A stretch of 7,568 nt of DNA from CAYQCE01 sp964415885 (GCA_964415885.1 CAYQCE010000087.1:1-7568), one strand, 5' to 3'; numbered from the stretch's first letter, positions 1 through 6,343 are shown. Numbers and translations are program-made. The notes: generated from the sequence alone by a model not told the origin.

Positions 1-1
1 G

Positions 2-280
2 CTTAGTGACGAAGCCAAGGCCAAGATCGGTGTTAGAATGGTCGAGGTCATTGCCGAACCGCTAACAGAACTTGTGGCGAAAGTGCTTGATCCTGGCGCG
101 CCCCGCGAACTAGAGAGGGTCGACCTAGAGCTTCACACAAGCTTAGGCGAGGTTAAATGTATTTCGTGCGGGGGACTTGAGGAGGCTATTCGAATCCTGC
201 GGGATTTCGATTTTGATTTGGTGTTTGATGACAGCAATGGCATAACTCTTTCTGATCCTCCTCCGCTTATCGAAGGGTAG
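2..280 (+). CDS. 3' end of an unrecognised protein (partial, cut by window start)
   Basis: This reading frame is open from the first bases of the window to a TAG stop at 278-280, so it is the C-terminal 92 residues of a longer protein. An ATG at 38 is in frame, but no convincing ribosome site precedes it and the frame continues upstream, so I treat it as internal. The segment is acidic (many Glu and Asp), has two cysteines in an ISCGG context, and ends in a Pro-rich tail (SDPPPLIEG). There is no signal peptide, membrane segment or motif I can assign to a family. It could be a stand-alone small protein starting at 38, but that is less likely. The function is unknown. Confidence 0.5.
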   Translation, partial: LSDEAKAKIGVRMVEVIAEPLTELVAKVLDPGAPRELERVDLELHTSLGEVKCISCGGLEEAIRILRDFDFDLVFDDSNGITLSDPPPLIEG

Positions 281-304
281 TTGCTTAGCGCGGAATTCTC
301 CTTT

Positions 305-370
305 GGTTCTGCCATTCTTCGCCGCAATTCATCTAAGTAGGCTTGGTACACCCGCTAAAGTGTTGCACCT
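305..370 (+). repeat. Diverged intergenic direct repeat, copy A
   Basis: The first 24 bases (305-328, containing GCCATTCTTCGCCGCAAT) match 1053-1076 with one mismatch. After a looser middle, a second block (352-365, CCGCTAAAGTGTTG) matches 1101-1114 at 12 of 14 positions. The order of the blocks is the same in both copies, so this is a real but decayed repeat and not a chance match. The two copies bracket the transposase cassette. The family is unknown to me; it looks like a non-coding dispersed repeat. Confidence 0.7.
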
Positions 371-404
371 ATCAACTATGGTCCCCGCGGATAGTGACCG
401 ACTG

Positions 405-430
405 GCGTGGCCCGGGTCTATTGACCCGGG
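405..430 (+). repeat. REP-like hairpin, left end of the RAYT cassette
   Basis: The core at 411-430, CCCGGGTCTATTGACCCGGG, is a perfect hairpin with an 8-bp stem and a TATT loop. With six more outer bases (405-410, GCGTGG) the 26-bp unit is repeated perfectly, in inverted orientation, at 1017-1042. GTGG sits directly at the 5' foot of the stem. In the REP/RAYT systems of enterobacteria and pseudomonads the transposase recognises a GTAG- or GGAG-like tetranucleotide at the hairpin foot, so GTGG may play that role here (inference). No T-tract follows on either strand, so it is not a classical terminator, although it lies just beyond the transposase stop. Confidence 0.85.
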
Positions 431-456
431 TTTTGAAGGGTGTTTCCGTGTAAGCA

Positions 457-996
457 TCAGAAGAACTCGATCTCGTCTGCTTGCAGCTTGATGTCCTCGC
501 TTTTCAATCCGGCAGCGCTCGACCAACAACATTGCCATGCCTCAGCAACCAGTCCGCGGCGAACCGGATTGTACTCAATATAGTCAATCGCCTTTCTGAT
601 CCGACCCAAGTCGAAGAGATTCCTGTCGAAACCACCCCCTGCCTGCCAAAATCGATTTTCGTTCTCCTGTGAATCCACGCGAACACGATGCAGCATATGT
701 CGAGCATTCTCACGCCAATACTCAATGATCTTTTTGCCAGCCGGTGCTTTAATGTGTTTCAGGATATCGCTCGTGCTGTACTGGTCGTCCACTGGGTGAA
801 CCAGCAAATGGATGTGCTCCGGCATCAGAACCCATGCATAGAGCTTGAAGTTGCATCGAGTACGGGCTTCACTAATACAGTTCGCAAGAATACAACATGC
901 GAACGAATCAGTCAGAAGCTGCTGGCGTCTGTAGCACGTAAAAGTCAAGAAGTGGACGTGACCAGGATCATTGAAGGACTTGCGTTTCATAATCAT
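457..996 (-). CDS. REP-associated tyrosine transposase (IS200-like, Y1 family)
   Basis: This is a 179-residue HUH/Y1 single-strand DNA transposase of the RAYT group. The N-terminal part carries a DPGHVHFLTF segment. The metal-binding HUH motif is in MPEHIHLLV (His61 and His63), and the expected catalytic tyrosine is Tyr139 in DYIEYNPVRRGLV. An FWQAGGGFDRN stretch near residue 116 and a Trp-rich end (WQCCWSSA) are also typical. The frame can be extended to 1026, but that start lies in the REP palindrome. The ATG at 994-996 has AGAGGA at 1007-1012 (minus strand, about 10 nt away), so I prefer it; an ATG at 990 is a second choice. Such proteins nick and join REP hairpins and usually occur as single-copy genes flanked by inverted REPs, as here. 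The frame is intact, so the enzyme may be active. It lies downstream of the dockerin gene on the same strand and may be reached by read-through. Confidence 0.93.
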   Translation of the reverse strand: MIMKRKSFNDPGHVHFLTFTCYRRQQLLTDSFACCILANCISEARTRCNFKLYAWVLMPEHIHLLVHPVDDQYSTSDILKHIKAPAGKKIIEYWRENARHMLHRVRVDSQENENRFWQAGGGFDRNLFDLGRIRKAIDYIEYNPVRRGLVAEAWQCCWSSAAGLKSEDIKLQADEIEFF

Positions 997-1016
997 AGCC
1001 CGGCTTTCCTCTGAAA

Positions 1017-1042
1017 CCCGGGTCAATAGACCCGGGCCACGC
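1017..1042 (-). repeat. REP-like hairpin, right end of the RAYT cassette
   Basis: This is the exact reverse complement of 405-430: the hairpin core is at 1017-1036 (AATA loop on the + strand) and the foot is at 1037-1042. Read on the minus strand it shows the same GTGG foot followed by CCCGGGTC, so both feet point outwards from the gene. It ends only 4 nt before the transposase Shine-Dalgarno site (1007-1012). If transcription starts upstream, the mRNA leader would fold into this hairpin, which could tune translation of the transposase (inference). Confidence 0.85.
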
Positions 1043-1052
1043 TGCCTCTAGT

Positions 1053-1121
1053 GGTTTTGCCATTCTTCGCCGCAATCCAACTCTTTTAGACCTGGCGCAA
1101 CCGCTGAAGGGTTGTGTTGTG
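1053..1121 (+). repeat. Diverged intergenic direct repeat, copy B
   Basis: This is the partner of the copy at 305-370. The block 1053-1076 matches it at 23 of 24 bases, followed by a less conserved middle and the 1101-1114 block. A small hairpin, CAACC (1098-1102) with GGTTG (1110-1114), lies inside it. The stretch ends about 28 bp before the 3' end of the dockerin gene. The two copies in direct orientation enclose the whole RAYT cassette. Confidence 0.68.
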
Positions 1122-1148
1122 CCCTGCCCAACTCAGTTCTTCATTGAC

Positions 1149-1760
1149 CTACAGCTCTCCCCACGGGTAATAATCTCCGCGGTCGATGCAGTGATGACCG
1201 TCCGGTTCTGCAACAAGATCCATCGTTGCAGACAGATACTCATAGTTGGGCGCATACTCCGAGATGAATACAACCGTATAGGTCCCCGGTGCGAGATCGG
1301 TGATCTGGAAATGCAGATCGTACAGGCAGAGACACGGGCATGGATAGTAGTCAAATTCCTCCGTCTCGGTCACTGTGATTTGACTGCCATTAACATATAC
1401 CTCACCGTATATCACATCCGGACAGCAGTTGAAGGTCGTGTTCAGATGCGCGAACTCGAGCACTCCGGATTCGTCGTACGACCAGGTCACACAGTCGAGA
1501 TTCGACGGCAGCGTATCCGGCACCGCAGCGCCCTCGCCCTGATACTTGCATCCGCTGTACGCCAGAAGCCCACCGGACGGATCCTCACCCAGACACGGCG
1601 CCGGGCCTCCACTGAAGACGTAGTTGACGAGATATACGACATCATCGATGTCGGTTCCACCCGACATATTGACATCCCCGCAGTCCCCGGCCTTCGCGGT
1701 ACTCACTGCGACTATTACAAACACTATTATCAGAACGGAACGATAGATCAAGCGTGACAT
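1149..1760 (-). CDS. Secreted Cys-rich protein with one dockerin-type half-repeat
   Basis: This is a 203-residue protein. Residues 1-24 form a Sec signal peptide (basic start, long hydrophobic core, AKA before the expected cut at Gly25). Directly after it comes one dockerin type I half-repeat, CGDVNMSGGTDIDDVVYL. Its EF-hand-like calcium loop runs Asp29, Asn31, Ser33, Asp37, Asp40, followed by the YLVNYVFSGGPAP helix and tail. The rest (about 60-203) I cannot name: a beta-rich region with NCC (112-113), CPCLC (141-145) and DLAPGTYTVVF. The mature protein has ten cysteines, which suggests disulfides outside the cytoplasm. The start is certain: GGAGGAGG at 1767-1774 sits 6 nt upstream. Full dockerins carry two half-repeats and bind cohesins; a single one may just be a calcium-stabilised surface module. 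No cohesin is seen here. A long + strand frame opposite it is a shadow. Confidence 0.87.
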   Translation of the reverse strand: MSRLIYRSVLIIVFVIVAVSTAKAGDCGDVNMSGGTDIDDVVYLVNYVFSGGPAPCLGEDPSGGLLAYSGCKYQGEGAAVPDTLPSNLDCVTWSYDESGVLEFAHLNTTFNCCPDVIYGEVYVNGSQITVTETEEFDYYPCPCLCLYDLHFQITDLAPGTYTVVFISEYAPNYEYLSATMDLVAEPDGHHCIDRGDYYPWGEL

Positions 1761-1766
1761 TGTGTT

Positions 1767-1774
1767 CCTCCTCC
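1767..1774 (-). promoter_or_regulatory. Strong ribosome binding site of the dockerin-type gene
   Basis: GGAGGAGG on the minus strand stands 6 nt before the ATG. It settles the strand and start of this gene against the long antisense frame. Confidence 0.85.
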
Positions 1775-1834
1775 GGAGTGTACAAGGACTTGTGTTCTGA
1801 AGCCGGCTCTAACGATGTTGATGCTTATATAGGT

Positions 1835-1863
1835 AACGTACTCGACGTTTGCGAGTGTGTCAA
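1835..1863 (-). promoter_or_regulatory. Candidate sigma70-type promoter for the dockerin-type gene
   Basis: On the minus strand a perfect -35 box TTGACA (1858-1863) is followed after 17 bp by TACGTT (1835-1840), which has the key T, A and final T of a -10 box. Transcription would start near 1828 and give a leader of about 68 nt. A TATATA at about 1826-1831 is also present, but it is 26 bp from the TTGACA. Confidence 0.38.
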
Positions 1864-1977
1864 GACATATGGCGCGGCGGTAATAGTGGTCGATTGCGCT
1901 GGACACGCTATCAGATTCGAGCACCAATGTGTATGATCTGCTGTATTTCGGTTCACGTTTTTCCACCGATAATAGAC

Positions 1978-2006
1978 TTGACCCCGCGCGGATGTCAATT
2001 TACATT
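1978..2006 (+). promoter_or_regulatory. Candidate sigma70-type promoter for the DUF3857 operon
   Basis: TTGACC (1978-1983), a 17-bp spacer and TACATT (2001-2006) form a good match to the -35/-10 pattern. The start would be near 2013, giving a leader of about 120 nt that contains both hairpins of this region. This is sequence pattern only; the box use in this organism is unknown. Confidence 0.4.
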
Positions 2007-2045
2007 GAGGGTGATCCAGTTCTGTTCTGTGCAATGCAGTCAATG

Positions 2046-2066
2046 CAACCGCTCTCAACGGTTGCC
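2046..2066 (+). other. Perfect hairpin in the probable leader of the DUF3857 operon
   Basis: GCAACCG (2046-2052) and CGGTTGC (2060-2066) form a perfect 7-bp stem around a 7-nt loop. No T-run follows. The arm resembles GCAACC at 1097-1102 in direct-repeat copy B, so it may be a worn piece of the same repeat family. A second, 6-bp stem (AAGATC at 2069-2074 with GATCTT at 2083-2088) follows at once. Confidence 0.5.
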
Positions 2067-2134
2067 AAAGATCTCAGTTCGGATCTTGTGGGATACAGGA
2101 TCACCGCAGGGTCAAAGTAGAAAGGCAGGCCGCT

Positions 2135-4057
2135 ATGTTTGCAGGAAGAGGGACAGCTGCAATTCCTATTCTCGTATCACTGTTTCTTCTGCTCATGTTC
2201 AACCTCGCAACAGCTCAGAAGTGGGGCGATGTTACCGATGAGGAATGGGCAGCCACTCCACCACAGGAGTTCCCGGACTCACCGGCTATGGTCCTCTTCG
2301 ACCATGGGGATATCAACTTGTCCATTTCGGAGATCGTTTTCGAGAGACACGTGAGAATCAAAGTCTTCAGCAAGGATCGTGCGGAGGATGTCACCTCCGT
2401 CGATATCACCTACTACGATGACGACGACTTCAAGGACTTCAAAGCCCAGACAATACTCCCAAACGGTAAGAAACATGATATCGATGATGAGTTTGAGAAG
2501 AAACTCGGATCAACGAAGACACTTACTTTCGCATTCTCCGCGGTTGAAGACGGTGCAATCCTTGAATACAAATACAAGATAGTTCACAATCGATACAGTT
2601 TCATGGATCCGTGGTACTTTCAGAGCGATGTCTTCACAAGAAAATCGCGATTCTCTGTTGTAATGTATCCCGGATTCAGCTACAACGTCTTGCGCTCGAA
2701 TATGCCCGCGAGAAAGAGACGTCCGACAGAAGAAGAGCTGACCGATTTCGGTACGATTCTCTCCAAATTCACATGGGAATTGGAGGATCTTCCGCCCGCA
2801 AAGGAAGAACCGCTCATGGCGACCGCGGCAAGCTACCTTGTTTCACTCAGATTTCAGTTGCAGACCTACAAGGACCCGTACACGAACTACACATTCATAA
2901 AGTCATGGGGCGATCTTGGCTCATTGTACACCCATGAACTGGAAAAATTCGCCTCAGCCGAAGGGGAGATAGCGAGCATTGCTTCACGAATCTGCGCGGA
3001 CATGACGAATATCGACCAGAAGCTCAAGGCCCTCTATGATTTTGTTCGCGATTCGATTGAGACACGCAATGACGACAACGAGGGATTCATCGAGAGTGAT
3101 GGCGCTCGGAAACTACTCACTCAACGTTACGGCAGGGAATCAAACAAGAATCTCCTTCTCGTGACGCTTGCGCGGTCTCAGGGAATCAGTGCCTATCCCA
3201 TGCTGATAGGTACGCGCGGTTACTCATCCTGGAACCCGGGATTTCACCACCTTTCCCAGTTCAACCATCTGATCTGTTTCATTGGTGAAGGCGATTCCGG
3301 CTTCGCTCTCGATACCGAGATGCTCTCTGTACCGTTTCCACACACTCCACCGTATGATCTCGTCCCGGGCGGGCTTATTCTGGATGGAGAGAACTCGAGG
3401 ACAGTGGAGCTGATACATCCTGAGAGATCGAGTGGAATGGATAACTTCACCAAAGTGCATATCAATTCCGACAACAGCGCTGTATGCTCCATGTATGTTT
3501 GCCTGAGAGGACACGAACTCAGCTTATATGATGAGTACCTTCTGGACTCAATCTCGCATGGCAAGATTGCGGAGAAACTGACCGAACCACTCGAGACAGA
3601 GCATGACATAACATCTGCTTCCGCGTTCTTCGATGTTGAGGGAGATAGTCTTGCCATACATATAGTCGCTGAGATCGCTGAATTCTCACGTTCTCTTGGC
3701 AATAGACATCTCATTTCACCCTGTGTGCTCAGTCTGGCTCGCAACCCCTTCGAGGACGACTACCGCTTCTTCGGAATCGATTTCGCCTATTCGTTTACGC
3801 GGAAGCAGACTACTGTTATCAATCTGCCTGACGGCACCAGCGCCGCTGAAATGATACCCGACGCCGATTATCGAATTGTCGACGGCTACTATACGCGGTT
3901 TGCGTTGACGAGTGGCGCAACTGTGAATGTAATGGAGGAACTGTGCCTCAAGAGGGCAATTTTCGCTCCGGGTGAGTACGGCGATCTCAAAGCCATGTTT
4001 GATCTGATGGCCGCGTCTGCCGAAAACGAGATAATGCTCACAGCTTCAGAAATGTAG
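2135..4057 (+). CDS. Exported DUF3857/transglutaminase-like protein, catalytic Cys lost
   Basis: This is a 640-residue protein. A Sec signal peptide covers about residues 1-27 (long Leu/Val/Ile core, ATA before the likely cut). A DUF3857 domain follows (about 45-215), then a transglutaminase-like core (about 285-400), then a beta-rich C-terminal region. The core is recognisable from RYGRESNKNLLL, ARSQGISAY, FNHLICFI and ALDTE. Laid against the usual Y-G-D-C-K-D helix without gaps, Glu335 replaces the catalytic Cys, while His378 and Asp393 remain. The fold is probably kept but the protein should not act as a cysteine transglutaminase or protease. The start has AAAGGCAGG a few bases upstream, and the length is normal for the family. 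It is followed after 25 bp by an intact paralogue, so a partner, binding or regulatory role in the envelope is likely (inference). Confidence 0.92.
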   Translation: MFAGRGTAAIPILVSLFLLLMFNLATAQKWGDVTDEEWAATPPQEFPDSPAMVLFDHGDINLSISEIVFERHVRIKVFSKDRAEDVTSVDITYYDDDDFKDFKAQTILPNGKKHDIDDEFEKKLGSTKTLTFAFSAVEDGAILEYKYKIVHNRYSFMDPWYFQSDVFTRKSRFSVVMYPGFSYNVLRSNMPARKRRPTEEELTDFGTILSKFTWELEDLPPAKEEPLMATAASYLVSLRFQLQTYKDPYTNYTFIKSWGDLGSLYTHELEKFASAEGEIASIASRICADMTNIDQKLKALYDFVRDSIETRNDDNEGFIESDGARKLLTQRYGRESNKNLLLVTLARSQGISAYPMLIGTRGYSSWNPGFHHLSQFNHLICFIGEGDSGFALDTEMLSVPFPHTPPYDLVPGGLILDGENSRTVELIHPERSSGMDNFTKVHINSDNSAVCSMYVCLRGHELSLYDEYLLDSISHGKIAEKLTEPLETEHDITSASAFFDVEGDSLAIHIVAEIAEFSRSLGNRHLISPCVLSLARNPFEDDYRFFGIDFAYSFTRKQTTVINLPDGTSAAEMIPDADYRIVDGYYTRFALTSGATVNVMEELCLKRAIFAPGEYGDLKAMFDLMAASAENEIMLTASEM

Positions 4058-4067
4058 CCTTTCACAT

Positions 4068-4075
4068 GGGGGGAG
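4068..4075 (+). promoter_or_regulatory. Ribosome binding site of the second DUF3857 gene
   Basis: GGGGGGAG lies 7 nt before the ATG at 4083, within the 25-bp gap after the first gene. No terminator fits in this gap, which supports one shared transcript. Confidence 0.75.
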
Positions 4076-4082
4076 TTCTGAG

Positions 4083-5984
4083 ATGAACGCCAGATTCTTG
4101 AGATGGTGGACGCTGTGCTTGAAGCTGCTGCGAATAGTCGTAGTGCTTGTCGCCATGCAGAACTTCGCGTATGCAGAGGACACTGCGGCGGATGCAAGGG
4201 TGATATCGGAGAACATAACCTACAAGATTTCGGGCAACAGTGCGAAGTTAACAGTCTACCGCAAGATTGAGGTCTATAATGCGGATGGTAAAGACTACGG
4301 CTATTTCAGGCTCAGCGAGGACAAGTTCCAGAGAGTAAAGTACTTCTCCGGTACCGTCTATGACGCAAATGAGAGAATCATCTTCGTCCGAGAAAAAGAC
4401 GACGCCGAACCTGTCTGTGGATATTCCGAATACTCGCTCTACGATGATGTTTGTCACAGGAATTTCGCGCTCGTCAGCGATCGGTATCCGTTCACGCTGG
4501 AATACGAATACGAGGTTGAGCATAAGTCGCTCTATTTCTGGCCTGACTGGCGACCACAAAAGTCAATACCGGTCGTCGAATCGCAGTATACTCTCATCGC
4601 TCCGTCCGATCTCGAGTTTCGTGTGGAAACGCGTGGCGGAGACATACAGCCGATGGTTTCCAGCGATGGAGACAAAAGCACGTACACCTGGGAACTGATC
4701 GATCTGCCGGCGGTCAAACGTCAGAAGTACGCCTCCCCGGATTCCGAACCGAGAACGCGGGTTGAATTCTCTCCGCAGGACTTTGAGTTTGGCGGTTGCA
4801 GATTCGACGCGAGTTCCTGGATCGATCTGGGTACTGGATACTCATGCCTGATCAAGGACTGCTTTGAGCTCAATGATGAGCAGAGGGCACACTGCGACAC
4901 AATCGCAGCGACGTGCACTTCTGATATCGAGAAATGCAACGCCCTGCATGAGAGCCTGTCATCACGACTTCGGTATGTGTCGATTGAGATTGGTGTTGGA
5001 GGATGGAAACCGAGCAAGTCGAAAGACAGTTTCAGGCGCGGGTATGGCGACTGTAAAGACCTCTCCACAGTCTATGTCTCCATGCTGCGTGAAATGGGTA
5101 TAGCGGCTAACCTCGCACTCATAAGAACACGTACGGCCGGCGAGACATCTCCTGATTTCCCCACCATGGGGAGGTTCAATCACGCAATTCTGTATGCCAT
5201 CATCGCAAATGACACGATCTGGACAGACCCGACATGTCAGTATTGCAAATTCGGTGACCTGCCGTGGTTCGATGAAAACACGTATGCTCTCGGAATCACA
5301 GAGAACGGCGGCCGACTAATTCCGACTCCGGGATCAATGCCCAGTGAAAACCTCGTCTTGAGAAAAGCAAGAATCTCTCTGAATGATGCCGGTTCGATCT
5401 CGGCGGAAGTCGATGTTACTCTCAGAGGTAACGTCTATCATTTCGGTAGAGCCTATCTCGATGAAGTATCGCGAGAAAATCTGGAACGGCTGGTCAAAAG
5501 CGATCTCGTTGGGGTTTCTGCCAGCTATCAAATTGACAGCGTGGAATGCATCGATCCCGGAACCAGCGGTGAGGAGATTTCGGTTCGAGCATTCGGAACA
5601 TCCCGGAACGCGGTCTTCACTTCCGTCGATCATACTTATATCGATCTGACATTCCTGGCGCCACTGCGCAAAAGAGAGAAAACGTCCCTGTCGGACAGAT
5701 CACAAGCTATCGAACTGCTGTTCGCTCTCGGATACAGCGATACGATAACAATACTGACGCCGGACGGCTGGGGGTTGTCTGAAACGCCGGATGATGCGGA
5801 AATTGAGAATGAATTCGGATATGCAAGTGCAAGACTGCAGGCAAACAAGGATCATCTCCTCATGGTCCGTGAGAAACGCCTGAATTGCCATGCTGTTCAA
5901 CCGGAACAGTTCGGAAGATTCGAGGAGTGCCGTGCAAATTTCGAGAAAGCGTGCATGGATGTCCTTGTGCTAACCGCACCCTGA
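4083..5984 (+). CDS. Exported DUF3857 protein with intact transglutaminase-like triad
   Basis: This is a 633-residue paralogue of the preceding gene product. The N-terminus is a signal peptide (about 1-31, basic start MNARFLRWW, hydrophobic core, AYA before Glu-Asp). DUF3857 spans about 40-205, the transglutaminase-like core about 275-390, and a C-terminal beta-rich region follows. The triad is complete: Cys324 in RGYGDCKDLS, His367 in GRFNHAIL and Asp382 in IWTDPT. Family members may cross-link, cleave or otherwise process proteins outside the cytoplasm; no substrate is known to me. It has several extra cysteines before the core (the stretch SCLIKDCFELNDEQRAHC and nearby), which may form disulfides. 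The start is fixed by the GGGGGGAG site. It is probably co-transcribed with the upstream gene. No other gene follows in the operon. Confidence 0.93.
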   Translation: MNARFLRWWTLCLKLLRIVVVLVAMQNFAYAEDTAADARVISENITYKISGNSAKLTVYRKIEVYNADGKDYGYFRLSEDKFQRVKYFSGTVYDANERIIFVREKDDAEPVCGYSEYSLYDDVCHRNFALVSDRYPFTLEYEYEVEHKSLYFWPDWRPQKSIPVVESQYTLIAPSDLEFRVETRGGDIQPMVSSDGDKSTYTWELIDLPAVKRQKYASPDSEPRTRVEFSPQDFEFGGCRFDASSWIDLGTGYSCLIKDCFELNDEQRAHCDTIAATCTSDIEKCNALHESLSSRLRYVSIEIGVGGWKPSKSKDSFRRGYGDCKDLSTVYVSMLREMGIAANLALIRTRTAGETSPDFPTMGRFNHAILYAIIANDTIWTDPTCQYCKFGDLPWFDENTYALGITENGGRLIPTPGSMPSENLVLRKARISLNDAGSISAEVDVTLRGNVYHFGRAYLDEVSRENLERLVKSDLVGVSASYQIDSVECIDPGTSGEEISVRAFGTSRNAVFTSVDHTYIDLTFLAPLRKREKTSLSDRSQAIELLFALGYSDTITILTPDGWGLSETPDDAEIENEFGYASARLQANKDHLLMVREKRLNCHAVQPEQFGRFEECRANFEKACMDVLVLTAP

Positions 5985-6056
5985 CGTGTTGACATACTGG
6001 GTTTGACAATGGCAAAGCACCCGGACGGTCAAGCTGCAGCCCCAACCCACCAAAAA

Positions 6057-6231
6057 GGGCTTGTTGACAAACCCTGCGGCCTCATGCAGAGCTGTCATCG
6101 CGAGGAGTCCCGCAAGAGCGGGACGACGCCGCGATCTCATAGTCAGGCAATACTATACGGCTACTTTGAGATTGCCACGCTCGCTACGCTCACTCGCAAT
6201 GTCCGTTGTCGTGTGGTTTTTCAACAAGCCC
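6057..6231. mobile_element. MITE-like nested palindrome (175 bp, non-coding)
   Basis: The ends are inverted repeats: GGGCTTGTTGACAAACC (6057-6073) and GGTTTTTCAACAAGCCC (6215-6231), matching at 16 of 17 positions. Inside lies a second, imperfect inverted pair, about 6094-6139 (GTCATCGCGAGGAG ... GCGATCTC) and 6166-6204 (GAGATTGCCACGC ... CTCGCAATGTCC). The left arm contains its own perfect hairpin, GTCCCGC (6107-6113), loop AAGA, GCGGGAC (6118-6124). The inner motif belongs to the widespread 'GTCATTGCGAGGAG ... CAATCTC' type of bacterial intergenic palindrome. There is no transposase inside and no clear target duplication, so any movement would need help from elsewhere. It might also act as an RNA structure at the end of the DUF3857 operon. 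Confidence 0.75.
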
Positions 6232-6329
6232 AAGACGTCTGGGCAAGCCAGAATCTACCAAATCGATGGTCCAGCATCTCTTTCTCCCTCGGCCCCGTCT
6301 CAGCTTTGTATAATATAGCTTGTGCACGG

Positions 6330-6343
6330 CGAACACGTGTTCG
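6330..6343. promoter_or_regulatory. LexA-like palindrome (possible SOS operator)
   Basis: CGAACACGTGTTCG is a perfect 14-bp palindrome. It fits the LexA box of Bacillus-type repressors, CGAACRNRYGTTYG, at every defined position. It lies 15 bp after a TATAAT (6309-6314), where a bound repressor would block transcription. An extra GGCGAAC at 6345-6351 repeats the left half (6328-6334) at a 17-bp distance. No LexA gene is in view, and the LexA site of this organism is unknown, so this remains a candidate. Confidence 0.35.

Larger units (their letters stand above)
1761..2134. other. Divergent intergenic control region
   Basis: These 374 bases separate the dockerin-type gene (minus) from the DUF3857 operon (plus). 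Short open frames here have no ribosome site or protein-like composition, and I call no gene. The region holds one candidate promoter per strand. Its right part, the probable leader of the + operon, contains two small hairpins (2046-2066 and 2069-2088) and a heptamer repeat in 10-bp phase (2032-2048). Confidence 0.6.

Noticed and set aside
411..430. REP hairpin as an intrinsic terminator of the transposase gene
   Set aside because: The stem is strong but no T-run follows on the minus strand.
688..1014. 108-residue + strand frame
   Set aside because: It is the complement of the transposase gene, whose HUH and Tyr motifs make the minus strand the coding one.
1119..1757. 212-residue open frame on the + strand
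   Set aside because: It is antisense to the dockerin-type gene, which has a signal peptide, a calcium loop and a GGAGGAGG site. The + frame is Arg/Ile-rich with no ribosome site or recognisable domain.
1849..2241. 130-residue + strand frame across the control region
   Set aside because: It overlaps the start of the DUF3857 gene in another frame, has a Cys/Arg/Ser-rich chance composition and no ribosome site.
3244..3744. 166-residue minus-strand frame
   Set aside because: It lies wholly inside the first DUF3857 gene and is Ser/Arg-rich, as expected for a complement of a real gene.
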